NCBI RefSeq assembly: GCF_025753815.1
Contig: NZ_JAOWRF010000406.1
Location: 1 to 36,224 of the forward strand
Reading direction: 5' to 3'
Source of the DNA: Plectonema radiosum NIES-515
GTDB lineage: Bacteria > Cyanobacteriota > Cyanobacteriia > Cyanobacteriales > Nostocaceae
Length of the DNA stretch: 36,224 bases
Shown: positions 17,482 to 25,200 of the stretch, one piece after another
Layout: every line of letters starts with the position of its first letter
How positions within the stretch are numbered: position 1 is the first letter of the stretch
The notes under the pieces: model-generated
Told to the model about the DNA's origin: nothing
What the model saw: only the letters and a program-made list of their open reading frames with translations
Database searches by the model: none
Program-made: the position numbers and the translations under genes

Positions 17482-18694
17482 GCTTCCCAATTCATTGGGG
17501 ACTGCCTCTACCTTCATAGATTTTTTACGTCCAGAAGATTTTGGTCTTACATCCCCTCCAAGGGCAGAAGCGCTAGTTCCTAACGCCAAGAGTCGCAATC
17601 CTTCATTTCTTATATTTACAGCAGCATTAATATCCCTATCGTGCTGTTTTTGACAGTGCGGACAATCTACAAATCTTACACCCAAGGAATCGTATCCTTT
17701 TTGTAGCGCCGGGATTGGAAGTAGAGTCTCGCTACAAAGCCTCGAAGATGGGAAGAAACGACCTATTTCTTGATAGGTGTGACCGAACCTTTCTGCTTTG
17801 TATTTGAGCATGGTTTGAAACATTCCCCATCCTTGATCGCTTATCGCTTTAGCCAGATTAGGATTCTTAACCATGTTCTTAACTGCCAAATCTTCTACAC
17901 AAATGACTTGGTTTTCGTATGCCCGGAGTGCGAGATAGCTTGTGTAGAAAATCTTCTCGTACTCTAGCTATTTTACTAGAAACTTTTGCCACTAGAAGCT
18001 TCGCTTTGCGGCGATTCTTAGAGGCTTTGTCTGTCTTTTTTGCTAATTTCTTCTGTTTGCGTTTTCTATTTTTTTCTAACTTGGTTAATTGTTTTTTAGG
18101 TAGGTCATACTTTGAACCTTCTGAAGTTATAGCAAAATTATTTAAACCTAAGTCAACACCGATAGCTTCACGAACAGCAACTACAGGCTCGTTCTCTTGG
18201 TTAAAAAGAATAGAAGCATAGTATTTACCGTCTGCGTTTTTAGCAATAGTTACAGTGGTGAATTTAGCATCAGGAATTGTTTTGTGAAATCCGGTTTTCA
18301 TTAAGCCCAAAGAACCTGGAAACTTTATTACAGAATCTTCTGGTAATAGTTTTATGTTTTGGGGATATTGAATAGATTGTTTGCCATGTTTAGATTTAAA
18401 GTTAGGGAATTTAGTACGACCTTCAAAGAAGTTAACAAACGCGCTGGAAAGATTGAATGTCACTCGTTGCAAAACTTGACTATAAGCAAGTCCCAACCAT
18501 TCGTATTCTTTTTTTAATCCAGGAAGCAATTTATCCATTGCCGCTTTGGAAAGTCCTTTCCCCGTTTCTTTGTACGCAACAGTAGTGGCATTAAGCATAT
18601 AATTCCACAGCCATCGAGTATTGCCAAAACATTGAGCTAAATAGGTTTCTTGCTCATCAGTCGGATAAATTCTAACTTTAATTGCTCTATACAT
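17473..18694 (-). pseudogene. tnpB: RNA-guided nuclease TnpB, frameshifted
   Basis: The N-terminal part (start MYRAIKVRIYPTDEQETYL at 18694, to about 17920) contains RuvC-I, IGVDLGLNNFAIT, and the basic helix LEKNRKRKQKKLAKKTDKAS. The frame then changes near KLSRT, at about 17935-17945. The rest reads LRAYENQVICVEDLAVKN (RuvC-II glutamate), then a zinc-ribbon region and HDRDINAAVNIRNEG (RuvC-III aspartate), ending 17473. All three catalytic acids exist, but in two frames, so full-length protein requires a +1 shift. In the zinc ribbon the first knuckle reads CSETL rather than CxxC, while the second is CPHC. The usual role is guide-RNA-directed DNA cleavage that helps maintain the element. Confidence 0.82.
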
Positions 18695-18959
18695 GGTGAG
18701 ACCACTTGGCGGTTGCCTGTACCGTCCCGCCAAAGTGGCGAACCCGAAGGGCATCGACCTTACCGTGTTTATTTTTTCATGGTAACAGATATTTTGATGT
18801 TTGTGTAAGAAAGAGAAAATATTTTGTTCGTTTCGTCGCCGTAGCCTTTCCTGTTTTCGCTGCGCTCAAATATGGTCAGACTACACTCCTCAACTCACGC
18901 GCATTCATCACAACACGCTCATGGAGTACCATTTCAGTGTGAGCCTTCTGCTGTCCAAG

Positions 18960-19023
18960 GTAAAACTGCATCTTGAGTTTTAATATCGTTAAAAAATACT
19001 TCTTTTCCTTCCTGTGTATAATG
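18960..19023 (-). pseudogene. hepT: hepT N-terminal-side fragment fused to the end of tatC
   Basis: The minus strand reads HYTQEGKEVFFNDIKTQDAV and L, which fits the region preceding RNVQVM in HepT proteins. About 20-30 residues of the normal N-terminus are missing: upstream the sequence is already the tatC 3' end (stop 19026-19028). A deletion must have removed the hepT start and any mntA partner, leaving the remnant next to tatC. Confidence 0.7.
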
Positions 19024-19025
19024 CC

Positions 19026-19820
19026 TTATTTCCCAACAAGCTTAACCAAACCTATACCCCCGAAATAAAGTCCCAAGACAGCACCGGCTAAAAGACTTTG
19101 GGTAAAGGGATCTGTAGAAGGTGTGAGAATAGCTCCTAAAACCACCGATCCAATAATTACATAACGCCAACCAGAAAGCATTTTTTGAGAAGAAACAATT
19201 CCTAAAGCACCTAGCAACAGTTGAATGACGGGAATTTGAAATGCTAACCCGACGCTAAATAACAACAACAACACAAATTCAAAATATTTGTCAATCGACC
19301 ACAATTGCTCGACTACATCTGCTCCGTAGCTGATGAAGAAGTTCAAAGCGGCTGGAATTAGCAGTATATAAGCAAACAGTAACCCGCCGGCAAATAAAAC
19401 GCTTGAACCCAACATCACGGGTATAAGCAAGCGTCGTTCACGTCTGGTCAATCCTGGGAGTATGAACTGGATAATTTGGTAAAGTACAAAAGGACTGGCA
19501 AGCACCAAACCACTGTAACCGGCAACTTTCACCGAGATAAAGAAATATTCTCCGGGAGCGAGTTGGATAAATTTGACTCCGTGTGCTGGTATTTCCAACA
19601 GCTGGACAATCGGCTTGACGGCAACAAAGCAGCCAATAACACCAACTGCGACACCAATCAAGGCATAAAAAATCCGCTGTCGTAACTCCTCTAGGTGGTC
19701 GAAAATCGACATTTCGACCTCACCAGGCAATTCATCGAGAGGATTTGATTCTGGGTTGCCGTATCCTTCGAGGTCGATATCTGGGTCAGTTGAAGTGTCT
19801 ACGTCTTGTGAAGGAGTCAT
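19026..19820 (-). CDS. tatC: Sec-independent protein translocase TatC
   Basis: A 264-residue integral membrane protein, the receptor of the twin-arginine pathway that recognises RR signal peptides and recruits TatA. The first 35 residues are an acidic cytoplasmic extension. The conserved [20 protein letters not shown] starts the first helix. Further signatures are [32 protein letters not shown] with [18 protein letters not shown], and FGVGLAFQ-like helix five ([19 protein letters not shown]). It ends [11 protein letters not shown], a normal length for cyanobacterial TatC. It is near petC, which encodes a Tat substrate. Immediately downstream lie the hepT relic and the tnpB element. Confidence 0.95.
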   Translation of the reverse strand: MTPSQDVDTSTDPDIDLEGYGNPESNPLDELPGEVEMSIFDHLEELRQRIFYALIGVAVGVIGCFVAVKPIVQLLEIPAHGVKFIQLAPGEYFFISVKVAGYSGLVLASPFVLYQIIQFILPGLTRRERRLLIPVMLGSSVLFAGGLLFAYILLIPAALNFFISYGADVVEQLWSIDKYFEFVLLLLFSVGLAFQIPVIQLLLGALGIVSSQKMLSGWRYVIIGSVVLGAILTPSTDPFTQSLLAGAVLGLYFGGIGLVKLVGK

Positions 19821-20141
19821 GAGTTGAAACAGTAGGCATCATTTGTTAACTATTTTATCTGGGGTGGCGGCTACTACGATATTTTTTTTGGTGCGATCGC
19901 TCTTTTCGTCCGGTTGGATTCAAGCTTAATATGAATATGTGACTAGGAAGTTATATTTTAGGCGTTGCCTACCCTAATAATCAGGGCGGAACTGATAATT
20001 ATATATCACGTATCCAAAAAAAAGCATTAGTAAGTTTAAATGTATTAAAAATAAACATAATATAATGCTCAGTTCTTAAACTCCGGTTTATCAAGGTGCT
20101 ATCTACAGTAACACAATCGGAAATTATTAACTGAGGTTTCT
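19821..20141. other. divergent intergenic region with a candidate -10 box
   Basis: About 320 bp between tatC (minus) and a small secreted-protein gene (plus). A perfect TATAAT at 20061-20066 is placed to start a transcript about 70 bp before the ATG at 20142, but no good -35 box sits 16-18 bp upstream. No repeats were seen. Confidence 0.35.
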
Positions 20142-20375
20142 ATGAGTAGGACAATTTTTATTGCTTTGATGGTATCATTACCTGTTTTTTTAGGTAATGT
20201 AACTTATAGCTTGGCTGCTAATCGTGACGTGTCGATATTACCAAATAACTTTTGGAGCAAAACTGATTTAATTCCTAGCAACTTCAAAGAGTTAATACAT
20301 ATAGTGCCGTTTCAACTATCAGCTAGAGATGACCAAACAGAAGATTGTCTTCGGGCAGGAGACTGTAAATATTGA
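20142..20375 (+). CDS. small secreted hypothetical protein
   Basis: A 77-residue protein with a clear Sec signal peptide: basic MSRT, a hydrophobic core (IFIALMVSLPVFLGN) and a small-residue cleavage region near SLAAN (about residue 26). The mature part is about 50 residues and ends with two cysteines (DCLRAGDCKY) that could form a disulfide. A GAGG Shine-Dalgarno sequence lies 6 bp before the ATG. I do not recognise the family. It stands alone, between tatC and the conflict island, and appears intact. Confidence 0.6.
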   Translation: MSRTIFIALMVSLPVFLGNVTYSLAANRDVSILPNNFWSKTDLIPSNFKELIHIVPFQLSARDDQTEDCLRAGDCKY

Positions 20376-20916
20376 TAGGTAAGGGTGTTAGTTGTTAGTT
20401 GTTGAGTAGATGGGCATTAAATAAACGCTTCTTAACGTAGTAACGGCTACCCTTCGGGAAAGCTCCGCTAACAGCCGTTAAAATACTTGCTTTGAGCGGT
20501 AAACCGCTCACTACGAAGAGCGGAGAGTATTTTACATTTAATTTCGCCCACTTAAGTAAGTCGGCGCTAATATTTCAACCTATGTTAATAAATTTAGAGG
20601 AATACTTGTAAATTGTAATCAATATAACCTTTTTCTCTAGTGGATATTTTTAGAATTTCTAGGAGAATATTTTTCTCTGGCTAAATTATTTAAGCTGAAG
20701 CTTATCCCAGTATTCTTACTTAAGAAGTCTCTCGTAAAAGTGTTGCCATTTGATAAATTTATCGGAAAAATCATCCGGAAGAATGTCAATATAGTTTGTA
20801 TTTTGATACGGGTATTCGTAGATTAGGCAAGAATTACTACTCAGCAGATATAAATATAATTAGTTATCCAGACGTTTTTGCAATCCCCGTCTTTCCCTAA
20901 GTGAAATGGATTAGTT
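20376..20916. other. intergenic region upstream of the ATPase-STAND operon
   Basis: The first part carries a nested-hairpin repeat (20410-20550, listed separately). The remaining 360 bp is AT-rich, shows no gene and probably contains the promoter of the operon that begins at 20917; no confident boxes were found. Confidence 0.4.
20410..20550. repeat. 141-bp palindromic repeat with nested hairpins
   Basis: Outer ends TGGGC-ATTAAAT and ATTTAAT-TTCGCCCA are imperfect inverted repeats. Inside are a stem AACGGCT/AGCCGTT (20441-20479), a compact hairpin TGAGCGGTAAACCGCTCA (20493-20510) and a pair AAAATACT/AGTATTTT. It looks like a non-coding mobile repeat with a multi-stem RNA structure. Confidence 0.5.
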
Positions 20917-22257
20917 ATGCTCCTAGATTTAGAAAGATTTTATCAAGCGTGCAATCCGAGCAGACCTCTAATGATGGGAAATGCTGCCGATCGCCGATAT
21001 TATATTGATTTTGCTTCAGTGCGGGGTGGTAAAATCATTGAAGCTTTACAGCGTACCATTACGCGGATATCACCGGATGTCCCAACCTGTCAGCTATTTA
21101 CAGGTCATCTCGGCTGTGGAAAGTCAACGGAGTTGTTGCGACTGCAAGCTGAGTTAGAAGAGCAAAAGTTTCATGTGGTTTATTTTGAGTCTACTCATGT
21201 CCTAGAAATGGCAGATGTAGATGTAACTGATATTTTACTAGCGATCGCAGGTCAGGTGAGTGAAAGCTTGGAAGCAATCAAAATCCGCATCAAACCTAGC
21301 TATTTTGCTAAGTTGTTTACGGAAGTTATAGATTTCATGCAAACACCAATTGACTTAGAGTATGAAGCTGAATTGTCTGTTGGTATTGGGAAAATTACCG
21401 CGAAAACCAAAGAAAGTCCGCAATTACGGCGCCGTTTACGCGATTATCTCGAACCTCGCACAGGAAATATTTTACAGTCAATTAATAAAGAACTGTTAGA
21501 GCGTGCGAACACCGAATTGAAAGCTTTAGGTAAAAAAGGATTAGTTGTCATTGTCGATAATTTGGACAGAGTGGCAATTAGACCTTTACCATCTGGGCGA
21601 TCGCTGCCAGAATATTTATTTATCCAGCGGGGTGAGCAGTTACGTAAACTCAACTGTCATGTAGTTTACACTATTCCTTTAGCTTTAACTTTCTCTAACG
21701 ATAGCGCTGAACTACAGCAACGTTTAGGTGGTGGTGTCGCACCTAAAGTGTTGCCAATGATACCCGTGCGTTCGCGTTCTGGGGAGGTTTACACTCCCGG
21801 ACTAACTTTGATGCGTCAAATGGTTTTAGCTAGAGCTTTTCCTGATATTCACTCAGAACAAAGGTTAAACTTAATAACAGAGGTGTTTGACAGTGCGGAA
21901 ACTTTAGATCGGTTGTGTCTGATCAGCGGTGGTCATGTACGCGACTTGCTAGGATTGTTGTACGACTGTTTGCGAGAAGAAGATCCACCTTTCGATCGCG
22001 ACTGTGTGGAACTTGTGATTCAAAGACAGCGTGACTACCGTGCTAACCCAATCGATCCGCACGAGTGGGAATTAATTTTTCAAGTGGTGCAACAGCAGCG
22101 GGTTCGGGGTGATATTGAATATCACACTTTGTTAAGAAGTTTGTTTGTCTTTGAATACCGCGATCATCAGGGAGTTTGGTTTGCGGTCAACCCAGTTTTA
22201 GCAGAAACGCAAAAATTTCAATCATGGTTGAACGAAAACCGCAAACAAGCATCATAA
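20917..22257 (+). CDS. AAA-type P-loop ATPase, partner of the STAND-WD40 protein
   Basis: A 446-residue cytosolic ATPase. Walker A is GHLGCGKST (residues 63-71). Walker B is LVVIVDNLD (209-217), with an aspartate pair of the STAND/AAA kind. A sensor-like region follows (HVVYTIPLALTF), and the C-terminal half is helical with a winged-helix-like end (HTLLRSLFVFEYRDHQGVWF). I do not recognise a named family beyond P-loop ATPases of the STAND/AAA class. The start of the next gene lies 34 bp inside its 3' end, so the two products are probably translationally coupled and act together. It is the first gene of the plus-strand island and probably provides nucleotide-controlled assembly of the WD40 partner. 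Confidence 0.75.
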   Translation: MLLDLERFYQACNPSRPLMMGNAADRRYYIDFASVRGGKIIEALQRTITRISPDVPTCQLFTGHLGCGKSTELLRLQAELEEQKFHVVYFESTHVLEMADVDVTDILLAIAGQVSESLEAIKIRIKPSYFAKLFTEVIDFMQTPIDLEYEAELSVGIGKITAKTKESPQLRRRLRDYLEPRTGNILQSINKELLERANTELKALGKKGLVVIVDNLDRVAIRPLPSGRSLPEYLFIQRGEQLRKLNCHVVYTIPLALTFSNDSAELQQRLGGGVAPKVLPMIPVRSRSGEVYTPGLTLMRQMVLARAFPDIHSEQRLNLITEVFDSAETLDRLCLISGGHVRDLLGLLYDCLREEDPPFDRDCVELVIQRQRDYRANPIDPHEWELIFQVVQQQRVRGDIEYHTLLRSLFVFEYRDHQGVWFAVNPVLAETQKFQSWLNENRKQAS

Positions 22258-25200
22258 CAGATAACGAGCGTTCTTTTAGAAGTTTGGGGAGGGCGATCGC
22301 TCTCTCTGCCAATCAATTTTCCGTGGTTGTAGTTTGCTGCAATTATAAAGTTTTGCAACAACGAATTTTACAACGACTTGAAGAACTATTTGCCGAAGCA
22401 GATGATATTCAAAAGATAGTTTTGCCTCATAATGCCAGAAGTCTCTACACAACTCTTCATACACAACTAACAAAAAAGCAGCCTTCAGCATTGATGATTT
22501 TGGGTTTAGAGTCAGTGGAAGGACTTGATGATTTATTGCGTGCGATCAATCATATTCGCGATGAGTTTCGCAAAAGACATTCATTTACAATGGTGCTTTG
22601 GGTGAATGATGAAGTACAGCAAAAGCTATTACGTTTAGCACCAGATTTTGCCAGTTGGGCAGCGACACCAATTAGGTTTGAAATGACTTCAACTCAGTTG
22701 CTACAATTTCTGCAACAAGAAACTGATTCTCTGTTCGCTACAGTTTTAAATACTCGTGCTACACAACGTCAAAAACCGGAAGCAGATCGGCATTGTACCG
22801 TAGAGCAAGTTTGGGAGCATAGCGATGAACTTCAGTATGCAATCAAAGAGTTGCAAAATCACGGTATTTCTTTAGAACCAGAATTAAATGCTAGTTTAGA
22901 ATTTGTTTTTGGTTTAGATGATTATTTAAGCGATCGCATAAATTCAGCTTTAGACCATTTCCAGGAAAGTTTCAGGTTTTGGCAAGAATTATCGGGAACC
23001 CAGAGTGAACTAAGCGATAAATTTAGAATTCCCGATTTATTCGGCTCCCAGTTAGATATCGTTAACAGCCACGCTTCACCCCTACTGCGACAAGGAGTGT
23101 TATTATTTTATATTGCTTTGTGTTGTTGTCGTTTAGCTGAACGAAATTATGCCGAAAATCGCCGTTATTGGCATTCAGCTAAATTGTATTTTCAAGAATG
23201 CTTGAATGTTTTGCTTTTAAGTGGTCGTCCGGATGTAGCAGCTCAATTTATTGGTGATTTGGCAGAAGTTTTGCAACATCTGCAAGAGTGGCAAGAATTA
23301 CAAATGGTTGCTCAAAAGTCTTTGGAGTTGCATCAAACTTATGGGACGCAAATACAATTAGCTTGTGATTATGGTTTTTTAGCACAAGTTGCTGTGCAAG
23401 AACTTCGCTGGGTACAAGCGAGTCAATATGCACGAGTTAGTTTGTGGAAATTATACGAATCGAAAGATAATAGCGACTCTAATCAAGGCATATTTCCTTT
23501 ACTGTTAGCGCAAAGTTATCGCTTGATTTTAGCGAAAGCACAGCGTAATTTGGGTGAAGAAAAAATCGCTTTAGAACAGTTAAAAATGGCGAGTGAGAAT
23601 CTTGACGAAGCGTTAGAAACTAGCGATCATCGTTATGATGCCCATCGTTATATTCGCTTGTTACGGTCTTTGCGATCGCTTTATTTTGAAGAAGGTCGCT
23701 ATTTAGAAGCTTTTACTATTCGTCAAAAACGTCGTTCTGTCGAACAGCAGTACGGTTTCCGCGCTTTTATTGGTGCAGGACGTTTGCAACCCCAAAGACA
23801 AGCGACAAACCCAGCTTTGCTCTCACCTGCTTACGGTAGCAGCGTCGCGTTAGAAATCGCCGCTTCTGGTCGCGAAGGTGATATAAATAACTTAATTGGC
23901 AGAATTAGCCGTGCTGACCAAAAGCTGACGGTGATTCACGGTCCCTCTGGTGTGGGTAAGAGTTCTACCGTGACTGCGGGTTTACTGCCTGCATTACAAA
24001 ATCGAGCGATCGGCGATCAAATTGCCGTACCTGTGGTATTACAACTTTATGATGATTGGGTGCGAGAATTAGGAAAATCTTTATCATCAGCACAGACACT
24101 AATTAAAAAAGAAGCAGAACTTTTACCTTTTCCGGTGACACCAATTACAATTGCGGGAATTCAAGAACAATTACAAGAAAATGCTAACAACCATTTAATC
24201 ACAGTTTTAATTTTCGATCAATTTGAAGAATTCTTCTTTGGATATACAGATAGAAATAAAAAGCAAGAGTTTGATATTTTTATTAGTCAAGCTTTAAATA
24301 TCCCTTTTGTCAAAGTTATTCTTTCTTTGCGAGAAGATTATTTACATCGGTTATTAGAGTTTAAGCATTTATCGGCATTAGAAGCGATTAATAAAAACAT
24401 TCTCGATAAAAATATTCGCTATCCTTTAAATAACTTTTCTCCCGCAGATGCCAAAATTGTAGTGCAGCGTTTAACAGAGCGATCGCACATTTATTTAGAA
24501 CCTGCTTTGATTGACGCATTGATCGAAGATTTATCGGCAGAATTAGGAGAAGTTCGTCCCATTGAATTGCAAGTAGCAGGAGCGCAACTTCAAGATGAAA
24601 GAATTACCAGCTTAGAAAGATATCAGCCATATCGACCAAATCGCTTAATTGAACGATATATCAAAGAACTTATCCAAGATTGTGGTCAAGAAAATGAACG
24701 TGCAGCATTACTCGTTTTATATTTATTAACAGACGAAAATAATCAAAGACCTTTTAAAACTCGCAGTCAATTAGCACTAGAATTAGAAGAATTAGAAGAT
24801 CCAGAAAAATTAGATTTGATCTTAGAAATCTTAGTGCGTTCTGGGTTAGTAGTTTTATTTCCGGATGTTCCGGAACGCTATCAACTAATTCATGATTATT
24901 TAGTATATTTGATTCGCAATTTGCAACAACACGAATCAAGTTTGCAGATTAAATTGAATCAACTACGCACAAAAGTAGAAAAAAGTCAAACAGAAATTGA
25001 CCGACTTAATAGCGAACTCAGGCAGAATAAGCAACAAGCAAAATTGGTGGGTAGCAATTTACAACAAGGATTAGATTTACTCAGCGAGTTGAAAGAGTTA
25101 CGCAAGCGTGAAGAAATGAGTCGGGTAGAAATTGAACAATTACAAGCAGAATTAAAGGAAAAAGAATTAAAAACTCAATTAGCAGAAAGTAAAGAAAAAC

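Larger units (their letters stand above)
17442..18959 (-). mobile_element. IS200/IS605-superfamily (IS1341-like) element carrying only tnpB
   Basis: A 1518-bp element whose limits follow from the interrupted hepT frame: removing it joins GATGCAGTTTTAC to GAAATGTTCAGG and restores D-A-V-L-R-N-V-Q. It would therefore have inserted 3' of a TTAC tetramer, as members of this superfamily do, without target duplication. The element ends in TTCAC. A subterminal hairpin, CTACATTGACCTG/CAGGTTCAATGTAG (17451-17481), lies at the right end, and a second stem, CCACTTGGCGG/CCGCCAAAGTGG (18702-18738), lies before tnpB. No tnpA gene is present, so mobility would need a transposase in trans. The tnpB gene inside is frameshifted. 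Confidence 0.75.

Noticed and set aside
18706-18942. Possible tnpA gene in the left part of the IS605-type element
   Set aside because: The frame has no Y1 transposase HUH motif or tyrosine helix, and most of it is hairpin-rich non-coding sequence.
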